Source of the DNA: Streptomyces sp. ST2-7A
GTDB taxonomy: Bacteria; Actinomycetota; Actinomycetes; Streptomycetales; Streptomycetaceae
Length of the DNA: 64,000 nt
Direction of reading: 5' to 3'
NCBI RefSeq assembly: GCF_021390475.1
Contig: NZ_JAJUWS010000017.1
Location: forward strand, 1-64,000
The translations under genes and the position numbers were made by a program. This document shows positions 32,526 through 40,395 of this stretch, one piece after another. Under the pieces are notes generated by a model that saw only the letters and a list, made by a program, of their open reading frames with translations, was not told where the DNA came from and searched no databases. Within the stretch, counting starts at the first letter, position 1. Each line of letters begins with the position of its first letter.

Positions 32526-34790
32526 GTGCGGCGAGAGGGCTACGACTACGAGACCTACAGCCGCCTGGCGGGGCCACTCGTGGAACCTGCCCCCGGCTAC
32601 CGGGTCCGCTACCGCAGCCTGTTGTCCCGCGAGCCACATCGGATACGTGCCCTGGCGCTGATGACGCTCGCCCCCCTGTTGTCGCTGTCGCTGTTGCTGT
32701 GGCTGGTGTGGCCGTCGCACTGGACGGACCGGGACCAGGCCCCCACCCATCTACTGGTGGCCGACGCCGTCATGCTCGGCTGCATCGCAGTGATCGAACT
32801 CTTCCGCCTGGTCAACGTCTGCTCCATCGCACACGCCACCCTGATGGCCCGCGATCCGGTGCCCGTGGTCCCCGAACCCGGCACCCGGGTGGCCTTCCTG
32901 ACCACCTGCGTACCGGGCAAGGAACCACCCGCCATGGTGCGGGCCACCCTGGAGGCGGCGGTGCGCCTGCGGCACACCGGACCGCTCGACATCTGGCTGC
33001 TCGACGAGGGCGACGACCCCGGAATGCGGGAACTGTGCGCCGAACTGGGCGTGCGACACTTCAGCCGGCACGGCGTCGAGCGCTGGAACCGCCCCTCGGG
33101 ACCGTTCCGGGCCCGCACCAAACACGGCAACTACAACGCCTGGCTGGACGCACACGGGGACGAGTACGACCTCTTCGCCTCGGTGGACACCGACCACGTG
33201 CCGCTGCCGAACTACCTGGAGCGGATGCTGGGGTACTTCCGCGACCCCGACGTGGCCTTCGTCGTCGGCCCGCAGGTCTACGGCAACTACGACAGCCCCG
33301 TCACGAAGGCGGCCGAGAGCCAGCAGTTCCTCTTCCACGCCCTCATCCAGCGCGCCGGGAACCGCTACGGCGCCCCCATGTTCGTCGGCACCAACAACGC
33401 CGTGCGGATCTCCGCCCTGCGCACCATCGGCGGGCTGTACGACTCCATCACCGAGGACATGGCCACCGGCTTCGAACTGCACCGGGCCCGCAACCCGGAG
33501 ACCGGTCGGCGCTGGCGCTCGGTCTACACACCGGACGTACTGGCGGTGGGGGAGGGCCCCAGCTCCTGGACGGACTTCTTCAGCCAACAGATGCGCTGGT
33601 CCCGGGGCACCTACGAGACGATCCTGCGCCAGTACGGACGCGGCGGGCTCGACGGGCGCACCCGCCACGCGCCCGGACGCCTGCTCAGCTACTCCCTCAT
33701 GCTGGCCTTCTACCCGATGGCGGCCGTCACCTGGGTCCTCGGCGCCACCGGCTGCGCGCTGTACCTGACCCTCGGCGCCTCCGGCACCCAGGTACCCGCG
33801 GCGGTGTGGCTGATGCTCTACAGCGATGTCGCGGCCCTGCAGATCGGCCTCTACCTGTGGAACCGCCGGCACAACGTCAGTCCGCACGAACCGGAGGGTT
33901 CCTCCGGTCTGGCCGGCATGGCGATGTCGGCGATCTCCGCCCCCATCTGGGCCCGATCCCTGATGGACGCGCTGCTGCGCCGCCGCAGCCGCTTCGTCGT
34001 CACCCCGAAGGGGAACGAGGCCAGTCCCGACCGGCCCGCCACCTTCCGACTCCACCTGTACTGGGCCGCCCTGCTCGCCGCGTCCCTGACGATCTCGGTC
34101 CTCCTGAACCACACCCATGTGGCGATGCGCACCTGGGCCGTCCTCGCCCTGGCCGCCTCGCTGGCCCCCATCACGATCTGGTGGGTGGGTCGGCTGCGGG
34201 CCCGGCGCGGCGGTGCCGAGCCGGTGGCCGTGCCGGCGCGGGTCGCCGGCCCCACCGGTCCGGGCGGGGTCGACGCCCCCGCCCGGACCGGGACGGACGC
34301 CCGGGCCCACCCGACGCCCCTCGTGCCCGTCTCGCCGGGGCACGACGCACCGCTCGTCGGGGCGGGCGCGACGACGAGCGGGGAGGGGACCGCGCCGGTG
34401 GACCCCGTTCGTCCCGCCGGGCCCCCCGACCCCGGGGGGCCGATCGCCCCGGCGGCGCGGGCTCCGGCGACCGCGCCGGCCGAGCCCGTCCCGCTCACCG
34501 GTGTCGCCCTGTTGACGGACCCCACCGGCCCACCCGCTCCCGACCCACCCGCTCCCGATCCCGCCGAATCCCCGGACCGGGCCGAACCCCCCGATCCGGC
34601 GGGGCTCCCGCCCCCCGACACCCGCCCGGCTCCCCCCGCGGAGCCCGTCGGCGAAACCCCCGCCCCCGCGACCGCGTCCGCACCGACTCCGCCGCCAACC
34701 GGACCGGGAACGGCCGTCGAGCCGACGGAGACACCGGCCGCACCGGCCCTTCCCCCCGCCGCACGACCCGTGGGAGTTGACGCACGATGA
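32526..34790 (+). CDS. Cellulose-synthase-like family 2 glycosyltransferase
   Basis: A membrane processive GT2 enzyme expected to polymerise a UDP-sugar into a beta-linked glycan and pass it through the membrane. The 754-residue product has two N-terminal helices (about 45-62 and 78-100), a catalytic domain with LLDEGDDP, TKHGNYNAWLD, DTDH (metal/UDP), ITEDMATGFEL (base) and QQMRWSRGT (the QxxRW motif), and about four more helices up to residue 560. The last 190 residues are Pro/Ala/Thr-rich and lack structure. Start is GTG 32526 with GGAGG 5 bases upstream. Followed by a galactose-oxidase-like gene in ATGA overlap and a nearby GH6 gene, it resembles the cslA-glxA-cslZ set of streptomycetes, but it may be a paralogue rather than cslA itself. 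Confidence 0.9.
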   Translation: MRREGYDYETYSRLAGPLVEPAPGYRVRYRSLLSREPHRIRALALMTLAPLLSLSLLLWLVWPSHWTDRDQAPTHLLVADAVMLGCIAVIELFRLVNVCSIAHATLMARDPVPVVPEPGTRVAFLTTCVPGKEPPAMVRATLEAAVRLRHTGPLDIWLLDEGDDPGMRELCAELGVRHFSRHGVERWNRPSGPFRARTKHGNYNAWLDAHGDEYDLFASVDTDHVPLPNYLERMLGYFRDPDVAFVVGPQVYGNYDSPVTKAAESQQFLFHALIQRAGNRYGAPMFVGTNNAVRISALRTIGGLYDSITEDMATGFELHRARNPETGRRWRSVYTPDVLAVGEGPSSWTDFFSQQMRWSRGTYETILRQYGRGGLDGRTRHAPGRLLSYSLMLAFYPMAAVTWVLGATGCALYLTLGASGTQVPAAVWLMLYSDVAALQIGLYLWNRRHNVSPHEPEGSSGLAGMAMSAISAPIWARSLMDALLRRRSRFVVTPKGNEASPDRPATFRLHLYWAALLAASLTISVLLNHTHVAMRTWAVLALAASLAPITIWWVGRLRARRGGAEPVAVPARVAGPTGPGGVDAPARTGTDARAHPTPLVPVSPGHDAPLVGAGATTSGEGTAPVDPVRPAGPPDPGGPIAPAARAPATAPAEPVPLTGVALLTDPTGPPAPDPPAPDPAESPDRAEPPDPAGLPPPDTRPAPPAEPVGETPAPATASAPTPPPTGPGTAVEPTETPAAPALPPAARPVGVDAR

Positions 34791-36793
34791 GCACCACGAG
34801 CCGCCGCCGGACCCCGCCTCCCGGCGCCCGCCTGCGCAAGACCGTCCTCGGCACCGGGGTCACCCTGCTGCTGGCCGGGATGAACATGCCGGCCGCCGTC
34901 GGGTTCACCCAGGACCGCCTGCACGACTACCGCATATCCCGTCCCGAGTACCGGGCCGAATACGGCTCCTGGGCGCTGGTCGACGTGCCCGAGCGGTACC
35001 GCACCAACGCCATTCACGCCGCGCTGCTGCACACCGGCAAGGTGATGCTGATCGCCGGCTCCGGCAACAGCCAGGAGGAGTTCGACGCCGGCACCTTCGA
35101 GACGGTCCTGTGGGACCCCTCGGACAACACCTGGACCGCCGTGGACACCCCGGAGGACCTGTTCTGCGCCGGCCACTCCCAACTCGCCGACGGTCGGTTG
35201 CTGGTCGCCGGCGGGACCGCCCGCTACGAACTCCTCGGCGACCAGGTGACACACGCCGGCGGCGGCATGGTCGTCAAGAACGAGGACCCCGACCGCGAGC
35301 ACACCTTCCCCGCCGGTACGGTCTTCCGCTCCCCCGACGGCGTCGCCTACGAGACGGAGCTCGAATTCACCCTCCCGTCCGCCGACAAGGAGGAGCGGGT
35401 CGAGACCACCGGCACCGGGGAGGACGCCGAGGAGACCACCGTCGTCGAGGTCACCGCGAGCGAGGTGCGGGTCTTCGTCGTCGCGGTGGAGGAGGGCGAG
35501 GGATCGGTCACCGAGGAACCCGCCCAGTACTCCGTGGACGGGCTCACCGGCGAGGACGCCGAGAACGTCTACGGCCTGGCCGAGTCCCTGACCCTGGACG
35601 ACCAGGACTTCCACGGCATCAAGGCGGCCTACGAGTTCGACCCCGTGGCGGAGCGGTACATCCCGGTCGCCCCCATGGCCGAGGCCCGCTGGTACCCCAC
35701 CCTCACCACCCTTCCCGACGGCCGGGTGCTCACCGTCTCCGGCCTGGACGATATCGGCGAGGTCGTCCCCGGCATCAACGAGATCTACGACCCGGAGACG
35801 CGGACCTGGCAGGAGGGGCCCGAGCGGTACTTCCCCACCTACCCGGCGCTGTTCCTCACGCAGGGCGGGAAGATCTTCTACACCGGTTCCAACGCCGGGT
35901 ACGGGCCCGCCGACCAGGGTCGCGAACCCGGCGTCTGGGATCTGGAGACCAACACCTTCACCGAGGTCGGCGGCCTGCGCGACGCCGACCAACTGGAGAC
36001 CTCCGCCTCCCTGTTGCTGCCCCCCGCCCAGGACCAGCGGTTCATGGTGCTCGGTGGCGGCGGGGTCGGCGAGTCCGAGGACTCCACGCCCCGCACCTCC
36101 GTCATCGACCTCACCGAGGACGAGCCCCGCTACCGCGACGCGGCCGAACTGCCGCAGGGCACCCGCTACCTCAACAGCGTGATCATGCCGGACGACACCG
36201 TCTTCACCACCGGCGGCTCGGAGGACTACCGGGGACGCGGGAGGAGCGATGTCCTCAAGGCGCAGTTCTACGACCCGGCGACCGACTCCTTCCGGGCCGC
36301 CGCCGACCCGACCGTGCCGCGCAACTACCACGCCGAGGCGCTGCTGCTGCCCGACGGCCGGGTCGCCACCTTCGGCTCCGACCCGCTGTTCGCCGACGCG
36401 GACAACACCCGGATGGGCCGCTTCGAACAGCGGGTGGAGGTCTACACCCCGCCCGCCCTGCACCGCGCGGAGAGCGCCGCCAAGGACGGCGTGGCCGGCC
36501 GGCCGGTCATCGAGGACGGACCCCGGGAGCCGGCGCGCGGCGCCGAGTCCGTCTTCCGGGTGCCGGACGCCGAGCGGATCGGGGCGGCCCGCCTGGTCCG
36601 ACCCGGCGCGGTCACCCACACCACCGATGTCGAGCAGCGCTCGATCGCGGTGGGGATCACGGCGGCGGACGGCGACGAGCTGACCCTGGACATCCCGGAG
36701 GACCGTTCGCTGACCCCACCCGGCTGGTACATGCTCTTCGTCGTCGACGCCGGGGGCGCCTTCTCCGAGGCGCACTGGGTTCACCTGCCCTGA
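34787..36793 (+). CDS. GlxA-like copper radical oxidase (kelch fold)
   Basis: A mononuclear copper oxidase related to galactose oxidase and GlxA, oxidising a glycan or small alcohol to an aldehyde with H2O2 release. The 668-residue product has an N-terminal signal or anchor (about 18-40) after an Arg-rich start. Active-site residues can be matched to galactose oxidase: C127 in DLFCAGHSQ and Y303 in ARWYPT would form the Cys-Tyr crosslink, Y514 and H515 (RNYHAE) and H611 (VTHTTD) bind copper. W302 precedes Y303. Kelch blades and a C-terminal immunoglobulin-like domain follow the family order. It begins inside the stop of the glycosyltransferase gene (ATGA). The natural substrate is probably the polymer made by that enzyme. 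Confidence 0.93.
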   Translation: MSTTSRRRTPPPGARLRKTVLGTGVTLLLAGMNMPAAVGFTQDRLHDYRISRPEYRAEYGSWALVDVPERYRTNAIHAALLHTGKVMLIAGSGNSQEEFDAGTFETVLWDPSDNTWTAVDTPEDLFCAGHSQLADGRLLVAGGTARYELLGDQVTHAGGGMVVKNEDPDREHTFPAGTVFRSPDGVAYETELEFTLPSADKEERVETTGTGEDAEETTVVEVTASEVRVFVVAVEEGEGSVTEEPAQYSVDGLTGEDAENVYGLAESLTLDDQDFHGIKAAYEFDPVAERYIPVAPMAEARWYPTLTTLPDGRVLTVSGLDDIGEVVPGINEIYDPETRTWQEGPERYFPTYPALFLTQGGKIFYTGSNAGYGPADQGREPGVWDLETNTFTEVGGLRDADQLETSASLLLPPAQDQRFMVLGGGGVGESEDSTPRTSVIDLTEDEPRYRDAAELPQGTRYLNSVIMPDDTVFTTGGSEDYRGRGRSDVLKAQFYDPATDSFRAAADPTVPRNYHAEALLLPDGRVATFGSDPLFADADNTRMGRFEQRVEVYTPPALHRAESAAKDGVAGRPVIEDGPREPARGAESVFRVPDAERIGAARLVRPGAVTHTTDVEQRSIAVGITAADGDELTLDIPEDRSLTPPGWYMLFVVDAGGAFSEAHWVHLP

Positions 36794-37758
36794 CGGGGTG
36801 CCCCTTCAGGGGCGCCCCCGGGCCCCGATCGCCGGTCCCGGTCCGTCGTTCCCCTCGACGGGCCGGGGTCGGCTCCCCCGTGCGGGACGAACGGTGATGT
36901 CGGCGCGGGGCCCGGAGCCGGGCCCACCCGGCGGGGTGACCCGGAAGGACGCCCGGAGACGTCCCGGGGCGCGCACAGGTAGGGCGTCGTCGTGCCGAGG
37001 CGTTCGAAGCCGAGCCGCCGGAGGATCGGGCGGCTCGTCGGCATGGCGTCGACCAGGAGGAGGGGTACTCCCCGGCAGGCCGCCAGGCCGGACCGGTGTG
37101 CCACCAGGCCCCGGTAGAGGCCACGACCACGAAACTCCTCGACGATGCCACCACCCCACAGACCGGCGAAGTCCGCGCCCGGGGCGAACTCGACGCGAGC
37201 CGATCCGACGGGCCGGTCACCGGTCATGGCCAGGGTCACCACGAAGCTGTCGGGGGCGTGCGCGAGCCGCTCGAGCAGTTGGCCGCGCAACCGCCCACCG
37301 TCGGTGCCGAACGCGGCCTCGTGCACCTCGATCGCCAGGTCGATGCCCACCTCGTCGGTCATGTCCACGAGCCGGAAACCGCCGGCGCGTTCGACTTGAT
37401 CGGTCGGGGCGGTCGGGGCGGTCGGGGCGGAGGTCTCGGCGACCATCAGGCTCTCGGGATCCCCGGCCGTGAACCCGGCGCGCAGCAACCGCTCGCCGAG
37501 GTCGGCGGGGGTGTCGTGTGAGTAGGTCTTCCATTCGAATCCGAACCCGAGCGCGCCGTAGTGCCGCACCTGCTCGGCGATCGCGGCGTCCGCGTTCGCG
37601 GCGTCGAGGTCGGACCACACGACACCGTTCCAGTCGTTCGGCCCGCCGGTCCACCGGACCACGTTCCCCACGCGCTCGACACGCACGCCGGCATGGTCCG
37701 GCGGGGCGTCACGCCGCATCCGGTGGTCGAACAGGCGCAGCACCTCGTCATGATCCAT
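36781..37758 (-). CDS. GNAT-type acetyltransferase
   Basis: A 325-residue protein with the C-terminal GNAT fold: VGSARVEFAPGADFAGLWGGGIVEEFRGRGLYRGLVAHRS in parts, where RGRGLYRGL is the acetyl-CoA pyrophosphate loop. The first 120 residues form a separate helical region with WTGGPNDWNGVVWSDLD. Substrate unknown. The linker APTAPTAPT comes from a short DNA repeat at 37402-37430. The last 55 residues after YLCAPRDV are Pro/Gly/Arg rich and overlap the end of the oxidase gene by 13 bases, again pointing to loss of an earlier stop. ATG 37758 has only a weak ribosome binding site. Confidence 0.8.
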   Translation of the reverse strand: MDHDEVLRLFDHRMRRDAPPDHAGVRVERVGNVVRWTGGPNDWNGVVWSDLDAANADAAIAEQVRHYGALGFGFEWKTYSHDTPADLGERLLRAGFTAGDPESLMVAETSAPTAPTAPTDQVERAGGFRLVDMTDEVGIDLAIEVHEAAFGTDGGRLRGQLLERLAHAPDSFVVTLAMTGDRPVGSARVEFAPGADFAGLWGGGIVEEFRGRGLYRGLVAHRSGLAACRGVPLLLVDAMPTSRPILRRLGFERLGTTTPYLCAPRDVSGRPSGSPRRVGPAPGPAPTSPFVPHGGADPGPSRGTTDRDRRSGPGGAPEGAPRQGR

Positions 37759-37871
37759 GCGCGCATTCCAACACCGGGGACGCGAGGACACCAACGGATT
37801 CCCGTGACCGGGCGCGGTACGGAAACGCCCGCCCGCCCGCTCCGCGAACGGCCGGCGGCCGGTGGCGGCGG

Positions 37872-39050
37872 TCAGCGCCGGCCGGCGCTGACCAGTTCCA
37901 GCGCGTACTCCGGCCACCACTCCCCGGCGGGCGGTCCGCCCCGGCACTCGCCGTCGGACTCGCCGGGCCGTTTGATCCACAGGTGGGCGTCGATCAGCGG
38001 GTCGCCGGTCTCCGTGGTGGGCGGCGTGCCCAGCGCCCGGCCCGGCGGGTTGCACCACGCCTCCGCGGGGTCGCCCTCCAGCGGCCCGTTGCCGTTGCGG
38101 CTGGTGTCCACCACGAAACGGGCGCCGCCCAGCAGTTCGGAGAGTTCCCGACCGTAGGCGACGACCTCCTCGGTGGGGCGGTAGTTGGAGACGTTCAGCG
38201 CGAAGCCGTCCGCCCGGTCGATCCCGGCGCGGCGCAGCGGTTCCACCAGGTCGGCCGGGTCGGCGATCCAGGTGGGGTTGCCGGCGTCGATGTAGACCCG
38301 GGTGCGCGGCAGCGCGCCGAGCCGGTCCACCGCCTCGGAGAGCGCGGTGTACCGCTCCTCGTGGTGGATGGGCGCGGTGCAGCCGTCCACGATGTGCGGC
38401 ACGGCGTCCGGCTCCAGGATCACGATGGCCTCGGCGTCGCCGATGTTGTCGGCGAAGGAGCCGATCCAGGACCGGTACGCCTCCCCGTCGCCGGCGCCGC
38501 CGCGCGAGTACTGGCCGCAGTCGCGGTGGGGGACGTTGTAGGCGACGAACACCGCGGTGCGCTCCTGCGCGCCGGCGGCGCGCGCCACCTCGCGGATGCG
38601 CGGGCCCGGGTCACCGCCCTCGCCGGGTGGCCACTCGGCGAGCGGCTGTTCGGCCAGCGTCCGCAGCATCTCGGCGTCCTCGTCGCGGCCCTCGGCCCGC
38701 CACTCGGCGATCTGCAGGGCGGCGGGGCTGCGCGGGTCCACCCACAGCTCGCCGTCCACGACGATCCGTCGGCCCTCGGTGTCCCCGTCGGTGGGGACCG
38801 GCAGGGTGCTGCCGTTGCTGCCGGGCTGCCCCTCGGAGGAGGCGTTCCCATCGGGGCCGGCGCCGGAGCAGCCGAGGGTGAGCAGCGCGGCGAGCAGGAC
38901 GGGCACGCCCGGGAAGGCACGCGACCCCCGTCCCGGGGGCGGGGCCGAACGCGGGGATCCGAAGGAACGGGCAAGACGGGCAAGACGGAGAAGGCGGGGA
39001 AGAGGAGCGGTCGGGCCGGGGTCGGTGGTCGCCGAGGGGCTGCCGTGCAT
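37872..39050 (-). CDS. Lipoprotein GH6 beta-1,4-glucanase (CslZ-like)
   Basis: A family 6 glycoside hydrolase that would cut beta-1,4-glucan. The 392-residue product has a long N-terminus, a membrane-spanning signal and lipobox LTLGC (C61), then the GH6 domain. Family motifs are CGQYSRGG with the following YRSWI, IVILEPDAV (catalytic Asp), RVYIDAGNPTW, FALNVSNYRP, DTSRNGNGP and WCNPPGRALG, with the closing DAHLWIKRPGESDGEC. In S. coelicolor a GH6 enzyme (CslZ) is encoded beside cslA-glxA, which supports the link to the two genes on the other strand. The start at 39050 lacks a good ribosome binding site; a GTG just before the hydrophobic stretch is an alternative. Confidence 0.88.
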   Translation of the reverse strand: MHGSPSATTDPGPTAPLPRLLRLARLARSFGSPRSAPPPGRGSRAFPGVPVLLAALLTLGCSGAGPDGNASSEGQPGSNGSTLPVPTDGDTEGRRIVVDGELWVDPRSPAALQIAEWRAEGRDEDAEMLRTLAEQPLAEWPPGEGGDPGPRIREVARAAGAQERTAVFVAYNVPHRDCGQYSRGGAGDGEAYRSWIGSFADNIGDAEAIVILEPDAVPHIVDGCTAPIHHEERYTALSEAVDRLGALPRTRVYIDAGNPTWIADPADLVEPLRRAGIDRADGFALNVSNYRPTEEVVAYGRELSELLGGARFVVDTSRNGNGPLEGDPAEAWCNPPGRALGTPPTTETGDPLIDAHLWIKRPGESDGECRGGPPAGEWWPEYALELVSAGRR

Positions 39051-39248
39051 ACCGCAATCGTGTCATGACGCCGCGTGATCGGGAGGGAGGTTCGAGGGTG
39101 CTTTCGGGTGGGGTGTACCGTCCCGGCCCCACCCCGCCGGAGCCCCCGGATCCGGTGGGGCGACCGGTGTGCGGGGCCGGGACCGGGGTCCGGGGAGGAG
39201 GGCCGGCCAATTCCCGAGACGGCCCCGCCCCGCGATGTGACCTGCCGG

Positions 39249-39254
39249 TAGGGT
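39249..39254 (+). promoter_or_regulatory. -10 box for leaderless second MarR mRNA
   Basis: TAGGGT lies 7 bases before the GTG start at 39262; no ribosome binding site is present. Confidence 0.5.
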
Positions 39255-39261
39255 CGGGGCC

Positions 39262-39768
39262 GTGCCGAAACCGCTCAGCCTGACGTTCGATCCGATCGCC
39301 CGTGCCGCGGAGCTGTGGACCGACCGCTGGGGCGAGGTCCCCTCGATGGCGGCCATCACCTCCATCATGCGCGCGCACCAGATCCTGCTCGCCGAGGTGG
39401 ACTCCGTCGTCAAGCCCTACGGTCTGACCTTCGCCCGGTACGAGGCGCTGGTGCTGCTCACCTTCAGCAAGGCCGGCGAGCTGCCCATGTCCAAGATCGG
39501 GGAGCGCCTGATGGTGCATCCCACCTCGGTGACCAACACGGTCGATCGACTGGTCCGGGCCGGGCTGGTCACCAAGCGCCCCAACCCGCACGACGGGCGG
39601 GGCACGCTCGCCTCGATCACCGACCGGGGCCGCGAGGTCTGTGAGGCGGCCACCCGCGATCTGATGGCGATGGACTTCGGGCTGGGCGTCTACGACGAGG
39701 AGGAGTGCCGGGAGGTCTTCGCGCTCCTGCGCCCGCTGCGGGTCGCCGCCCGCGACTTCGAGGAGTGA
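39262..39768 (+). CDS. MarR-family regulator, second copy
   Basis: A 168-residue winged-helix regulator with an N-terminal extension LSLTFDPIARAAELW, dimer helix IMRAHQILLAEVDSVVKPYG, recognition helix MVHPTSVTNTVDRLVRAGLV and wing KRPNPHDGRGTLASIT. It differs clearly in sequence from the MarR at 30676, so it is not a recent duplicate. GTG start behind a TAGGGT box implies a leaderless mRNA. The DUF3817 gene follows 131 bases later on the same strand with its own leaderless promoter, and icmA follows that. Confidence 0.92.
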   Translation: MPKPLSLTFDPIARAAELWTDRWGEVPSMAAITSIMRAHQILLAEVDSVVKPYGLTFARYEALVLLTFSKAGELPMSKIGERLMVHPTSVTNTVDRLVRAGLVTKRPNPHDGRGTLASITDRGREVCEAATRDLMAMDFGLGVYDEEECREVFALLRPLRVAARDFEE

Positions 39769-39887
39769 CAGTCGGGGACCGGCGCGGAGCGCGGGACCGG
39801 CGGCCGAGGCGGCCTTGGCACGACGACGCCGGTGGCGCGGGGGCGGTTTCGCCGGCCCCGGGTGGAATCACCGGAAACCGGCCGCGT

Positions 39888-39893
39888 TAGGCT
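39888..39893 (+). promoter_or_regulatory. -10 box for leaderless DUF3817 mRNA
   Basis: TAGGCT ends 6 bases before ATG 39900; no ribosome binding site is visible. Confidence 0.5.
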
Positions 39894-39899
39894 GCGGGC

Positions 39900-40280
39900 A
39901 TGAAGCCGAGTGTGCTGACCCGCTACCGGGTGATGGCCTACGTGACCGCGGTCATGCTGTTGGTGCTGAGCACCTGCATGGTCTTCAAGTACGGCTTCGG
40001 GATGGGGGAGGACATCACCTTCGTGGTGTCCCAGACCCACGGCGTGCTCTACATCGTGTACCTGATCTTCGCCTTCGACCTGGGGCAGAAGGCCCGCTGG
40101 TCGTTCGGCAAGCTGCTGTGGGTGCTGCTGTCGGGGACCATCCCGTTCGTCGCCTTCTTCGTGGAACGCACCGTCCGTGCCGAGATCGAGCCGCTGCTCG
40201 AGCGGGACGACGACTACGCCGACGGTTCCGGAGCCCTCGACGGGGAGGCCGGTACCTCCGCGAAGGTCGGCTCCGCCTGA
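39900..40280 (+). CDS. DUF3817 integral membrane protein
   Basis: A 126-residue protein with three membrane helices (about 11-28, 44-60 and 70-88): YVTAVMLLVLSTCMVFKYGF, SQTHGVLYIVYLIFAFDLG and LLWVLLSGTIPFVAFFVERTV. The THGVLYIVYL helix and FFVER end are shared with the protein at 31444, though overall identity is modest. An acidic tail follows. Function unknown. It lies between a MarR regulator and icmA. Confidence 0.88.
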   Translation: MKPSVLTRYRVMAYVTAVMLLVLSTCMVFKYGFGMGEDITFVVSQTHGVLYIVYLIFAFDLGQKARWSFGKLLWVLLSGTIPFVAFFVERTVRAEIEPLLERDDDYADGSGALDGEAGTSAKVGSA

Positions 40281-40360
40281 CACCCGCGCCCCGGCGCCTT
40301 CCACCGCCCCGCCCCCGCACGCCCGGGGGCGGGGCGGTGTCGTCCCGGCGGGTCGCGCCC

Positions 40361-40389
40361 TGGAAATTACTTGGACGTCCAAGTAAATT
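40361..40389 (+). promoter_or_regulatory. icmA: icmA promoter, leaderless
   Basis: TGGAAA (40361-40366) and TAAATT (40384-40389) are 17 bases apart and the -10 box ends 6 bases before ATG 40396, so the mRNA should start at the start codon. Confidence 0.7.
40367..40386. promoter_or_regulatory. Perfect 20-bp palindrome, icmA operator
   Basis: TTACTTGGACGTCCAAGTAA reads the same on both strands. It fills the promoter spacer and the first three bases of the -10 box, so a bound dimer would exclude RNA polymerase. Size suits a TetR- or MarR-type repressor; which one is unknown. Confidence 0.8.
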
Positions 40390-40395
40390 GGGGGC

